Shown: positions 53,994-61,812, numbered from the stretch's first letter. The stretch is DNA of 64,000 nt from Methylobacterium thuringiense (GCF_022179645.1 NZ_BPRA01000015.1:228801-292800), one strand, 5' to 3'. A program made the numbers and translations. The notes: generated by a model not told the origin, from the sequence alone.

Positions 53994-54018
53994 GGAACAG
54001 GTCGGTCTCCACAAGGTT
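53994..54018 (+). promoter_or_regulatory. EcfG-type (general stress) promoter
   Basis: GGAAC at 53994-53998, 17 bases, GTT at 54016-54018, 65 bases before the ATG at 54084. This matches the alphaproteobacterial general stress consensus apart from G instead of C before GTT. Confidence 0.6.
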
Positions 54019-54083
54019 ACGCGGACTTCGCTATCGACCTCTACGCGAAGCGAGACGACGTCTCGGCTTTTTCAGGAGTTGTC

Positions 54084-54734
54084 ATGCATCGCCGTAGTTT
54101 CCTCGCCAGTATGCTCTCCGCCACTGCTGCCCTTGCGGTCACGCGTACGGCAATTGCTCAGCCGACGCCGGCCGGCGCGATCCCGACGCCCGTTTACCTC
54201 AGCATGGCAACGAAGGGCGGCCTCTTCCTGGAAAACACCGCTCGCGATGCCCACGCCAAGACTACTAACTCGCGCCTGAGGGCGTTCACCCGCGTGGAAG
54301 TCAACGAGCAGGTCAATCTGTCCGGTAAGATCGCCGCCTACACGGGCAACGCTCCGGTTCCGGATGTTGCGGCCGGACCTGGCGGTCTGATTGGCGCCCC
54401 GCTCGCTCTGGCGACAGGTGTGGCTGGCGCGGCCGTGGGTGCTGCTGGTACCTTGCTCGGCGCCCCCGGCTCCGCCCCTTCTATGACCACAGATGCACAG
54501 AAGCAGCAGATCCTCAACCAACTGGCAGCCCAACAGGGTGGGCCCGCTTACGACGCGACGTTCGTCAACGCATCCCTCCAAGGACACTTGGAAGCTCGCA
54601 CGATCCATGGGACTTATGCGCAGAGTGGCGAAGATCCTGGCCTTCGTCGGATTGCGCGCGGCGCTCTACCACTGATCGGCCAGCATATTGCGCTGCTGTC
54701 TCGCATGCAGGGTTCCATGGGTGGGCGCGGGTAA
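54084..54734 (+). CDS. Secreted DUF4142-type protein
   Basis: 216 aa from the ATG at 54084. Signal peptide MHRRSFLASMLSATAALAVTRTAIAQ, with a near-Tat-like RRSF. The helical domain resembles DUF4142 (ferritin-like, pfam13628): YLSMATKGGLFLENTARDAHAKTTNSRLRAFTRVEVNEQ; it is interrupted by a Gly/Ala-rich insert (GGLIGAPLALATGVAGAAVGAAGTLLG). Behind an EcfG-type promoter, so stress-induced. Confidence 0.75.
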   Translation: MHRRSFLASMLSATAALAVTRTAIAQPTPAGAIPTPVYLSMATKGGLFLENTARDAHAKTTNSRLRAFTRVEVNEQVNLSGKIAAYTGNAPVPDVAAGPGGLIGAPLALATGVAGAAVGAAGTLLGAPGSAPSMTTDAQKQQILNQLAAQQGGPAYDATFVNASLQGHLEARTIHGTYAQSGEDPGLRRIARGALPLIGQHIALLSRMQGSMGGRG

Positions 54735-54760
54735 GCAGCCACGCTCGTCGGTAGTCTCGG

Positions 54761-54793
54761 CCCTGCCGTTCGATCTGTTCACGGATGGCAGGG
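54761..54793 (+). terminator. Terminator-like hairpin after the DUF4142 gene
   Basis: CCCTGCC (54761-54767) and GGCAGGG (54787-54793), a seven-base-pair stem with a 19-base loop, 27 bases past the stop. No T run. The left flank AGTCTCGGCCC is shared with the hairpin at 52,930. Confidence 0.45.
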
Positions 54794-55012
54794 GAGGCTC
54801 GGATCTCGCCAGCGTTGCCGCAGGAGGCACACCAGAGATTGCGCGAGCGTGAAGGGCCGCACCTTCGCGCGCTTCATGGATGCAGGGATGACGCATCGGC
54901 GGGTAAACGGCTTCCCTCAGATCCTGCATTCCAGCCTTGCCGAAATCCGTGCTCCGTGAGACCGCCACCGAACGCAAGACAAGTGTTGTTATCTTGCGTT
55001 GGAGCAGTGAGG

Positions 55013-55459
55013 ATGAAGCTGGCGGCAGGCGATCCGTATTCGTATCGGCCTCGCGGCCTCGGTCGCGTGAGCGCTGCGCGCTACCTCGGCATCGACGAGT
55101 CGAGCTTCGACAACCTGGTGAAGATCCGGAAGCTGTCGCTACCGCGTCGCCTCAACGGCACGCCCGTCTGGGATCGTCATCAGCTTGAGGCGGCTTTCGA
55201 GACCTTCCCGAACGATGAGGGCGATGCGTCGGCCACGTCGCAAACGCCCAAGCCTTTTACGCCGCATCCCAAGGTCTACACGCCCGGCACACTGGCCAAG
55301 CGTTGGAAATGCAGCGGGACACTCATTCGCAACATGATCAAACGGGGCGAGCTACCCGCCTTCAAATTCGGCGGGAAACTGCTGCGCATCCAGACCGCAG
55401 ACGTCGTTGCCTACGAGAGCGGGGCGGCGGCCGACGCCAAGAACAGGAGCGCGACATGA
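55013..55459 (+). CDS. Two-HTH excisionase-like DNA-binding protein
   Basis: 148 aa from the ATG at 55013. Two helix-turn-helix units in tandem: an AlpA-like one (RGLGRVSAARYLGIDESSFDNLVKIRKLSLPRRLNGTPVWDRHQLEAAF, about 15-65) and an excisionase-like one (TPGTLAKRWKCSGTLIRNMIKRGELPAFKFGGKLLRIQTADVVAYE, about 92-137). It overlaps the integrase start by four bases (ATGA), so it is made together with it and probably controls direction of recombination. Confidence 0.82.
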   Translation: MKLAAGDPYSYRPRGLGRVSAARYLGIDESSFDNLVKIRKLSLPRRLNGTPVWDRHQLEAAFETFPNDEGDASATSQTPKPFTPHPKVYTPGTLAKRWKCSGTLIRNMIKRGELPAFKFGGKLLRIQTADVVAYESGAAADAKNRSAT

Positions 55460-56376
55460 GCACCGCCCTCGTCGCTGTTGTTGAGGATCATCCCGTTCCG
55501 ACGCTGCCGGTTGTCGTGCCCGCGCAGGCCGACGACGACGCACAGATGGTGCGGCTGTGGCTGGCGCGGTCGTCGAGCCCGAACACGCGTCGGAACTACG
55601 AGCGCGAAGCTCGCCGCTTCCTGACGCAAGTCGGCAGGCCGTTGGCGTCGGTGCGGATCGGCGACCTGCAGGAGTACCTAAAGGGGCTGACCGGCTCGTC
55701 GGCGACGGTCGGCCTGGCGGCCTCAGCGCTCAAGAGTCTTTTCACGTTTGCTCAGGAGGTCGGGTTCCTGCGCTTCAACGTCGGCGCGGCCGTGAAGGTG
55801 CCACCGATCAAGAACACCCTAGCCGAGCGCATCATGTTGGAATCCGACGCGCTGGTGATGATCCGACAGGAGCCAGTGTTGCGTAACCGCGTGCTGCTGA
55901 CCGTGCTCTACGGCGGCGGGCTGCGGATCTCCGAGGTCTGCGGGCTGCGCTGGCGGGATCTCGCTGAGCGCGAGGGCAGCATCGGGCAGGCAACGGTATT
56001 CGGGAAGGGCGGTAAGACCCGCGTCGTCCTGCTCTCGGCCGCAACCTGGGCGGTGCTGACGGCCCTACGCGGCGATAGCGAGCCGGCGGTGGCCGACGCC
56101 CCCGTGTTTCGCTCGCGCAAGGTGGCGTCGAGGACCGGCGGGGCACTCGACCAATCGGCGGTGCATCGGGTCGTGAAGGCGACCGCCGCGCGGGCCGGAC
56201 TGTCGATTGACGTCTCGGCGCACTGGCTCCGGCATGCCCATGCCAGGCACGCGCTAGACCGAAGCGCGCCGATCCATCTGGTGCAGGCGACCCTCGGGCA
56301 CGCCTCGGTAGCGACGACGGGACGCTACCTGCATACGCGGCCGAGCGAGAGTTCGGCGCGGTTCCTCGGGGTTTAA
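55456..56376 (+). CDS. Tyrosine recombinase (integrase), complete
   Basis: 306 aa from the ATG at 55456. The N-terminal SAM-like core-binding domain (SSSPNTRRNYEREARRFLTQVG...) is followed by the catalytic domain with every active-site residue: Arg157 (GGGLRISE), Lys187 (GKGGKTR), His256 and Arg259 (HWLRH), His282 (LGHAS) and the nucleophile Tyr291 (TTGRYLH). XerC/D-like size. With the excisionase-like gene it forms a recombination module. I see no tRNA target or clear att repeats in the window. Confidence 0.93.
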   Translation: MSTALVAVVEDHPVPTLPVVVPAQADDDAQMVRLWLARSSSPNTRRNYEREARRFLTQVGRPLASVRIGDLQEYLKGLTGSSATVGLAASALKSLFTFAQEVGFLRFNVGAAVKVPPIKNTLAERIMLESDALVMIRQEPVLRNRVLLTVLYGGGLRISEVCGLRWRDLAEREGSIGQATVFGKGGKTRVVLLSAATWAVLTALRGDSEPAVADAPVFRSRKVASRTGGALDQSAVHRVVKATAARAGLSIDVSAHWLRHAHARHALDRSAPIHLVQATLGHASVATTGRYLHTRPSESSARFLGV

Positions 56377-56487
56377 ACTCTGCACAGCAGCGTCTCCGGC
56401 TTGATTTTCGGCCGAAAACTGAGGCCGCAATAGAGGAACATCGAGATTGGCTCACGATTGACCGAGGCTCATCCAGGGAGAAAATCA

Positions 56488-57015
56488 ATGAGATCCGTCA
56501 GTTTAGCCGCGCTTGCCTTCCTCATCGCCGCGCCGGCCTTCGCTGAGACCGTTCCGGAAAAAACCGGCGTGAACTCGCTACTGGGCGTAGCTCCGACGAC
56601 GCAGGATTTCGTCACTCAAGCTGCGATCAGCGACATGTTCGAGATCCAATCTAGCAAGCTTGCAGAAGAGCGTGCCGATGATGCGACTAAAGCATTCGCG
56701 AAGCAGATGATTACGGATCATGAAAAAGTATCAACCGAGCTGAAAGGCTTAGTAAAAGACGGCAAGATCAAGGCCGATATACCAACCGAGATGGACAGCG
56801 CTCATGCAAGCAAGATCGCTAAACTTAAGGGATTGAAGGGCGAGGATTTTACAAAGCAATATCACAGCGATCAAGAGACCGGCCATAAGAACGCAGTTGA
56901 TCTCTTTAAGCGCTATGCTGAAGGTGGAGAGAATGCAGATCTGAAGGCATGGGCAGCTAAGACGAAGCCTGCTCTCGACGGTCACCTCAAAATGGCTGAC
57001 GAGCTGAATAAGTAA
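56488..57015 (+). CDS. Secreted DUF4142 protein, low-GC gene
   Basis: 175 aa from the ATG at 56488. Signal peptide (SLAALAFLIAAPAFAE). DUF4142 core: TQAAISDMFEIQSSKLAEERADDATKAFAKQMITDHEKVSTELKGLVKDG and QYHSDQETGHKNAVDLFKRYAEGGENADLKAWAAKTKPALDGHLKMADEL. Codon use is much more A/T-rich than elsewhere in the window, in keeping with recent transfer beside the integrase. A GGAAC at 56,438 is not followed by GTT at the right distance. Confidence 0.88.
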   Translation: MRSVSLAALAFLIAAPAFAETVPEKTGVNSLLGVAPTTQDFVTQAAISDMFEIQSSKLAEERADDATKAFAKQMITDHEKVSTELKGLVKDGKIKADIPTEMDSAHASKIAKLKGLKGEDFTKQYHSDQETGHKNAVDLFKRYAEGGENADLKAWAAKTKPALDGHLKMADELNK

Positions 57016-57100
57016 AAAATATAACTTTCATAGGCTATTAGACCAAAACAAGCGGCGCTCCCGGTCTAGCTGAAAACCAAGCTGTGGGTGCCGTTTCTTC

Positions 57101-57325
57101 ACCATCGCGGACATCATCAAGCTGTACTGCACGGCGACCGGGCTCGATGCCTCGACCTTCGGGGCACACTCGTTGCTTGCCGGCTGCATCACGCCGGCGG
57201 CCGAGCGCGGCGCCAATCTCGCCCGGATCATGGATCAGTCGCGCCACCGCGATCCGCGCACCGTGCTCGGCTACATCCGGCGGGCGAACACGTTCAAGGA
57301 TCCTTCGGGGAGCGGGTTTCTGTAG
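57101..57325 (+). pseudogene. 3' remnant of a second tyrosine recombinase
   Basis: Seventy-four codons in one frame ending in [64 protein letters not shown]. This is the C-terminal end of a phage-type integrase: the box that normally reads HSLRAGFIT has Leu in place of the catalytic Arg. The later His (SRH) and Tyr (LGYIRR) are kept. All N-terminal parts are missing. Confidence 0.78.
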
Positions 57326-57599
57326 GCCCTGCCACCGCCTCGGCGGCATATCGGCTACGGGCAGCGCCGTCGTACGTAGAGCCGGTGCACTCGCACCAAG
57401 CCTTGAACGCCTCCGGCTCGATCGGCACACGCACGACCTCGACGCCGCTGCGCTGGACCTCTCGCTCGACCTGCTCGGTGGAGACCCGCCATGTTTCGTA
57501 CCGCGCCGGAAGCTTCTCGCCATCGGACAGGCTTCGACGCAGCGCCTCGTAGTGCTCCGGGTTGTACCAGGGCAGGCCGACGCGACGGGGGCGCGCCAT
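57294..57599 (-). CDS. Hypothetical protein with PWYxxEHY opening
   Basis: 101 aa: [73 protein letters not shown]... Proteins with the same opening and the VVRVPIxPEAFxAWC stretch are common, uncharacterised, in Methylobacterium. Its ATG shares a base with the stop of the DUF6894 gene (TGATG), so they are translated together. It overlaps the last 32 bases of the integrase remnant on the other strand. Confidence 0.75.
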   Translation of the reverse strand: MARPRRVGLPWYNPEHYEALRRSLSDGEKLPARYETWRVSTEQVEREVQRSGVEVVRVPIEPEAFKAWCECTGSTYDGAARSRYAAEAVAGPTETRSPKDP

Positions 57600-57835
57600 C
57601 ACACTAACCTCAAGACGCTCTTCAACGGGACGGTGGCCTTTACCGCGCCGGTCTCGTCGGTGATCTCGAACACCTGCCCGTCAATCACCGCATCCGTCAG
57701 AACCTTCTCGGCAAGGATCTGACGAGCCGCCTTCATCGCTTCCCCACGCGCTTCGTCCAGGTTGAGAAGATCGCTTCCCTCATGGTCTTCGACCAGATTG
57801 GAGCCGTCGCGGATGTTGAGGTAGTACAGAGGCAT
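57599..57835 (-). CDS. DUF6894 family protein
   Basis: 78 aa: MPLYYLNIRDGSNLVEDHEGSDLLNLDEARGEAMKAARQILAEKVLTDAVIDGQVFEITDETGAVKATVPLKSVLRLV. Paralogue of the protein at 50,473-50,706. First of a two-gene unit with the PWY protein. Confidence 0.85.
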   Translation of the reverse strand: MPLYYLNIRDGSNLVEDHEGSDLLNLDEARGEAMKAARQILAEKVLTDAVIDGQVFEITDETGAVKATVPLKSVLRLV

Positions 57836-57917
57836 ATGGCTAAACCACCGGATTCCGTTGGGGTTTCGGTCGGCCGCCCGACTGTCCGATTTGGTGCATT
57901 TGGTCCACGATGCTGGA

Positions 57918-58322
57918 CTATTTCTTCAGCGGATCAGGCTTTCGGCCGTCCGGAAGCAACTCACGCAGGTGATCATAGACCGTCTCAGCCGAGAACGGTT
58001 TGCTGAGGAAGCGAACTCCGTCTGGCAACTCGTTGGGCGCCGGCCGCACGCGCCCGGAGGCAACGACGATAGAAATATGCGGCCAGCGGCTGTGCGCCTC
58101 CCTGGCGAGCGCGAACCCATCGCGCGTGCCGGGCATCTGCACGTCGGTGAACAAGAGCACGATGGACGCCTGATGCTGTTCCAGCACCGCAATGGCATCA
58201 TCACCATTTTCGGCCTCCAACGTTCGGAAACCGGCATCCTCCAGGATGTCGAACACGTTCATACGGGTCAGCCCGTCGTCGTCCACGGCCAAGGCATAGG
58301 GGGCTGAAGAGGTGCTGTTCAT
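57918..58322 (-). CDS. Single-domain response regulator
   Basis: 134 aa from the ATG at 58322. CheY-like receiver: acidic cluster VDDDGL (13-18), phospho-acceptor Asp60 in LLFTDVQMPG, conserved Thr/Ser in VVASGR and Lys in FLSKPFS. No output domain. The FTDxxMPG...DG pattern belongs to the FixJ/CckA-type receivers used in alphaproteobacterial phosphorelays. The kinase is not encoded here. Confidence 0.9.
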   Translation of the reverse strand: MNSTSSAPYALAVDDDGLTRMNVFDILEDAGFRTLEAENGDDAIAVLEQHQASIVLLFTDVQMPGTRDGFALAREAHSRWPHISIVVASGRVRPAPNELPDGVRFLSKPFSAETVYDHLRELLPDGRKPDPLKK

Positions 58323-58488
58323 GAGCACCAAATCGACGGTGGCTGATTAAGGTCCGCCCTCGTTCGGAGCGTACGTCTTCAACCATTGCCAGCCCAGGCG
58401 GCGAATTTCCGGATTGCCGAGGTGTGCGGCGAGCTATCGGCGGTTCGAGTGCCTGTGATGCTCGGCTTCTTCGGCGGCGGCGATCCTC

Positions 58489-59379
58489 ATGAATTTTCCG
58501 GCACGGCAGCACACCGTTCCCAAGATGCTCCAGAAGCGGTTCGTTGATCGCGACGGACTGCTTTGGTTTCATGACAAGAGACGACCCGCCCAGGGTGTTC
58601 GGCGAGCGCAGCCGAAGGACCTGTTTGTCGAGGGGCACGTCTACACGATCGAGGATGAAGCAGGAGGGCGTAGCGCGGCCGTTGAAAGCCTGCTGGGCCG
58701 AGTTGAGGATGCGGCAGAGCCTATCGTCGAGATGATCGTAGATCGGACCCGGCGGCGGTTGCCCTTGGATCTCAGCGCAGACGATCGCGCAATCATCCTG
58801 TTGTTCGTCCACTACCAGATGCGTCGAAGTCCCGACCTCTATCGCCGGATCACGCTCGATGCCGACGTCCAGAAGCTGTTCGAGGACAGCGTCGATGAGT
58901 GGAAGCAGGCGAGGGGCGCAGTCGAACAGGCCGAGCGGGCTCGCATTCTGGATCCGCGCAACGTGGCCCGCAACGCTCAACGGGTCCGGATGCAAGGTCT
59001 GGCGCAGATCTCAGAGAAGATCATGGGCGCTCTTGACGCTCGCGGCCTTTGCACAGCTCTGATCTCCCGTCCGAACCAGAACTTCGTCCTCGGAGGCTTC
59101 CCATTTGCACGGTTTGCGGCAGGGGGCCGGACTGATCTCGGGCATCCCAACGTCGAACTCTGGCTCACATTGGCGCCAGACGTAGCCCTCGGATCTTACG
59201 GCCATAGAAGCGATGAGCGCCGGGCCGAGATCACGAATGATCGCGCCGTTCGAGATGTGAACAGCCTGATATCTCGTGGCAGTCACGTCATCGCATCGGC
59301 ATCTGCCGACTTGGTCCGAGCGGTCGCGCGTCGCAACCCGACGAAAGATTTTTTGCGTCAGCTGGGCTGCCCGGGATGA
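58489..59379 (+). CDS. DUF4238 domain protein
   Basis: 296 aa. The opening ARQHTVPKMLQKRFVDRDGLLWFHDKRRP is the DUF4238 signature (QHxVPxxxLxxF, pfam14022); a central region (DLSADDRAIILLFVHYQMRRSPDLYRR) and TLAPDVALGSYG follow. The function of the family is not known; members are scattered in accessory regions, sometimes near defence genes. No neighbours here support a defence role. It ends 22 bases inside the convergent gene. Confidence 0.85.
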   Translation: MNFPARQHTVPKMLQKRFVDRDGLLWFHDKRRPAQGVRRAQPKDLFVEGHVYTIEDEAGGRSAAVESLLGRVEDAAEPIVEMIVDRTRRRLPLDLSADDRAIILLFVHYQMRRSPDLYRRITLDADVQKLFEDSVDEWKQARGAVEQAERARILDPRNVARNAQRVRMQGLAQISEKIMGALDARGLCTALISRPNQNFVLGGFPFARFAAGGRTDLGHPNVELWLTLAPDVALGSYGHRSDERRAEITNDRAVRDVNSLISRGSHVIASASADLVRAVARRNPTKDFLRQLGCPG

Positions 59380-59798
59380 TGGTAGCCGACCCGGATCGGG
59401 GCGGGAGATTGAAAACAATCAACGGAATTCAAAGGGTGCGGCGGGTCCGTGGGGCGGGCCGATCCGCTTATAATATTCGCGGATAATGGGAGCGCCGGCC
59501 GAATTTTGTCAGCAGTACGCGCTCGCGCGTGAGGGTGAGGCTCAGCCGCCTGCGGGTAGAACTCGTGGAAGTTCTCAATGATGTGGTCGATGTGCTTGGC
59601 CATCTCGCGATCTCCGTGGTCGGCTGACGCTGCGAGGCAGTCGCGCATGGTGACGAGGTTGCCGTTGTAGGGTTGCGCGGCAACCTCCAGGTCGGCGCGG
59701 ATCAGTGCGTTCAACTGCTCGTCGGAGAGATCGTCGTACGGGGCGGCCTTCATCGCCCGCTCGATCTTGCGCAGGCGTAGGTCGATTACCTTGCTCAT
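59358..59798 (-). CDS. Small hypothetical protein with extended C-terminus
   Basis: 146 aa. The first 90 residues look genuine (MSKVIDLRLRKIERAMKAAPYDDLSDEQLNALIRADLEV, then MAKHIDHIIENFHEFYP), a helical pattern seen in small proteins of Methylobacterium that open with VxDLRLRKIER. The last 55 residues, rich in Pro and His, may be read-through after loss of an original stop. Confidence 0.55.
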   Translation of the reverse strand: MSKVIDLRLRKIERAMKAAPYDDLSDEQLNALIRADLEVAAQPYNGNLVTMRDCLAASADHGDREMAKHIDHIIENFHEFYPQAAEPHPHARARTADKIRPALPLSANIISGSARPTDPPHPLNSVDCFQSPAPIRVGYHHPGQPS

Positions 59799-59817
59799 GG
59801 TGTGGTCTCCTGGGCTT

Positions 59818-60238
59818 TCAGCGGTGCTGCATGCTCTCTTCGATGCGAGCCAGGCGCTCGTGCAGGTCGCTGGCCTCGATCGCCTTCACGTGGGCATCTA
59901 CAGCGCGGCCGACGTCGGCGGCCTCAGACGGGGTGAATTCGCCGGAAGCCACGGCCTGCAGCAGGGCGTTGGTCGCCTTCGGCAGGTCGGTGGTGGGCTC
60001 GATGGTGGGCAAGTCGAACTGCACCGGCCGATCCTTGCGGGCAGGCATCAGGCGGTCGAGGCAGAGGCGCAGGGCCGTCGCCGTCGATCGCGAGTTCGAT
60101 GGCCTTGCGGGTCAGGGCCTCGCCTTCGCCGTCGAGCAGCGCTTCCATGGCGAGCGTGGCGCGGTTGCGGGCGCCCTTCGGCCGGCCGGCCGGGTTGCCA
60201 CTCGCGCCTCCACCGAACTGTCCCTCTTCCCTCGCCAT
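59818..60238 (-). pseudogene. DUF5681 protein gene broken by a one-base frameshift
   Basis: Frame 1 from the ATG at 60238 reads MAREEGQFGGGASGNPAGRPKGARNRATLAMEALLDGEGEALTRKAIELAIDGDG, the DUF5681 signature (GNPAGRPKGxRNR, pfam18932). Near 60,074-60,083 the homologous reading moves to the next frame: ALRLCLDRLMPARKDRPVQFDLPTIE, continuing to a stop at 59818. Both halves fit one normal protein of about 140 residues. The shift is in a GC-rich stretch, so either a mutation or a sequencing error. DUF5681 genes are typical of prophage-derived or mobile regions. Confidence 0.8.
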
Positions 60239-60373
60239 CGCTACAACCCTCGACCGCCGACCTGAAAATACAGGTCGAGAACAGATCGTCTCCTTCAACG
60301 CGGCAAACCTGCAAACCGGTATTGAGGTATGCCTGCAAGCGAGCATAGATGGAACCAGGCATCAGCCCGATCA

Positions 60374-60397
60374 GGAACATCCTCGGTGCCAACCGTT
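60374..60397 (+). promoter_or_regulatory. Possible EcfG-type promoter
   Basis: GGAAC at 60374-60378, 16 bases ending in C, then GTT at 60395-60397, 28 bases before the ATG at 60425. Spacing is one base short of the other two candidates, but CGTT is exact. Confidence 0.45.
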
Positions 60398-60424
60398 GGC
60401 CCTATACAACCACGGGAGATCACG

Positions 60425-60622
60425 ATGCCGAAGGTACCGAACGAACGCAGCCCCGATGAAAAGCCTGATTCGAAGCGAGAGCGCCGGCCGAACGAGGGTG
60501 GTCTCGGAAAGACGGACACGGGTGGATTGGTTCGGCCGCCAAGCGAGCCAGGCGCGAAGCCTCATGTCCAGGACGGACCAATGGAGCGGCCGGGCACGGA
60601 AAATGAGGACGAGCGGCGGTAG
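60425..60622 (+). CDS. Small hydrophilic, probably disordered protein
   Basis: 65 aa from the ATG at 60425: MPKVPNERSPDEKPDSKRERRPNEGGLGKTDTGG..., with a polar tail. No hydrophobic core. Similar in character to the 62-aa protein at 45,797 and the 44-aa protein that follows. A possible EcfG promoter lies directly upstream. Confidence 0.55.
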   Translation: MPKVPNERSPDEKPDSKRERRPNEGGLGKTDTGGLVRPPSEPGAKPHVQDGPMERPGTENEDERR

Positions 60623-60743
60623 AAGCGCATCATTCGCATGCCATGATCCTGCCGGCCACGCCCCGAACGCCGAGGTCTGACGTCCTCCAGGAACATCCGC
60701 CCTAGGTTCGGGCGTTTTCCTTGCCCAAGCGCTGGAGGCCGAT

Positions 60744-60878
60744 ATGCCGAAGGACACGGAGCGAAAGACCGACGACACCCATAAGCCCTGCGATGGGGGC
60801 GATGTGGGACGGGTGAAGACCACAGTCCGATCCCCACCAAAACCAAAACCCCAGATCTGGGATGTCGATCAACGATAG
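60744..60878 (+). CDS. 44-residue hydrophilic mini-protein
   Basis: MPKDTERKTDDTHKPCDGGD..., ending in a Pro/Lys stretch and QIWDVDQR. It has a GGAGG ribosome site eight bases before the ATG. It opens with MPK and the same Glu/Lys/Asp-rich style as its neighbour, so they may be related small proteins. Confidence 0.45.
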   Translation: MPKDTERKTDDTHKPCDGGDVGRVKTTVRSPPKPKPQIWDVDQR

Positions 60879-60886
60879 GCGCTCCC

Positions 60887-61249
60887 TCAGCCGCATCCTG
60901 TCGTCGCACCGCAGGCCGTGCAGGTCATGCAAGTGCCTGAGCGCTTCATGGCGAAGGCCCCGCAGGTGTCGCAGGCATCAGCCGTGAAGCCCTGGGCGAT
61001 GGCGGTCTCTCGAATACCCGCCACAGGGGTATTACCGGGCGCTTGGCTCAGGGCGCTCGCCGTGCCTCTATGCGAGGTGCCGGCAGCGGCGCGAAGACCT
61101 TCGGCAAGCCCGTGAAGAGCAGCGGCAGCGGCCTGCTGGCGAACCGCTCGGGCGTCGTCGCGGATCTCGATCGATACGGCCGCGATCCGCGCCATCTCGG
61201 CGGCGTGGGCGATTCCGGCGTGAAAAGCGGCGCGCTCGTGAGGGGTCAT
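60887..61249 (-). CDS. Protein with NrdJ-type zinc-ribbon tail
   Basis: 120 aa. The N-terminal 80 residues are helical (ERAAFHAGIAHAAEMARIAAVSIEIRDD...). The C-terminal 30 are ACDTCGAFAMKRSGTCMTC followed by TACGATTGCG, matching the zinc ribbon at the end of B12-dependent ribonucleotide reductases (TSCxxCG...GTCxxCxxCGxTTGC). Here it is on a short protein without any reductase domain. It could be a metal or redox switch or a zinc-dependent DNA-binding module. Confidence 0.75.
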   Translation of the reverse strand: MTPHERAAFHAGIAHAAEMARIAAVSIEIRDDARAVRQQAAAAALHGLAEGLRAAAGTSHRGTASALSQAPGNTPVAGIRETAIAQGFTADACDTCGAFAMKRSGTCMTCTACGATTGCG

Positions 61250-61468
61250 GCTCGATCCAGTCCGGATCGGCTAAGACGCTGTGCCAGCGCCTCCATCGCG
61301 TTGATGCTGGTGATCGTCCGGTATGAGACGGAACGAGCGCGGGCTCTAACGCCACCATTTGGCTTCGCGTTAAGACATCGGCTCGCACCTGCGCCGACGC
61401 TCCGACCCATTGTGAGCGCACTCCGCGCAGGCCCTTGAAGGGTTGAAGTTTTCGTCGGAGGAAAAGCG

Positions 61469-61729
61469 ATGTCGGTTTCCCATTCCGCTGAATATTGGAA
61501 CGACATGGAGCGACAAGTCGCTGAGCGCGTTCGCGCTGGGTTGGCCTGCAACGCAGTTGAACGCCAGCCGACTATCGTGTTCCTGCGCGAAGCCGAGGAG
61601 GCAGCGCGAAAAGAGTATGATCGGAACCAGACGGTCCAGATTATTTCGTCCGGCCGACGCCTTCTAGGCGACAAGGTCAACCTGGACAAAGCAAACGGTC
61701 GGTACGCGTACTGCCTCGGCAAACGCTGA
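61469..61729 (+). CDS. Small hypothetical protein
   Basis: 86 aa: MSVSHSAEYWNDMERQVAERVRAGLACNAVERQPTIVFLREAEEAARKEYDRNQTVQIISSGRRLLGDKVNLDKANGRYAYCLGKR. Helix-rich, charged, no family recognised. GGAGG upstream. The reading frame has less GC bias than core genes. Confidence 0.55.
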   Translation: MSVSHSAEYWNDMERQVAERVRAGLACNAVERQPTIVFLREAEEAARKEYDRNQTVQIISSGRRLLGDKVNLDKANGRYAYCLGKR

Positions 61730-61812
61730 TGATCGGGGATGCTGTCGCGATGACGCTTGCGGCAGCTTTCACTGCTGGCATGGTGATCCATGGATTTGGT
61801 CAGCAGGCTTAG
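61729..61812 (+). CDS. 27-residue hydrophobic peptide (uncertain)
   Basis: MIGDAVAMTLAAAFTAGM... starts at TGATG, sharing bases with the stop of the preceding gene, and forms one possible membrane helix. Could be a real small protein or chance. Confidence 0.3.
   Translation: MIGDAVAMTLAAAFTAGMVIHGFGQQA

Noticed and set aside
56438-56460. GGAAC upstream of the second DUF4142 gene as an EcfG promoter
   Set aside because: No GTT at 16-18 bases; only GATT is present.
58489-59379. DUF4238 gene as part of a defence system
   Set aside because: No nuclease, methylase, helicase or other defence gene nearby; the assignment would be speculation.
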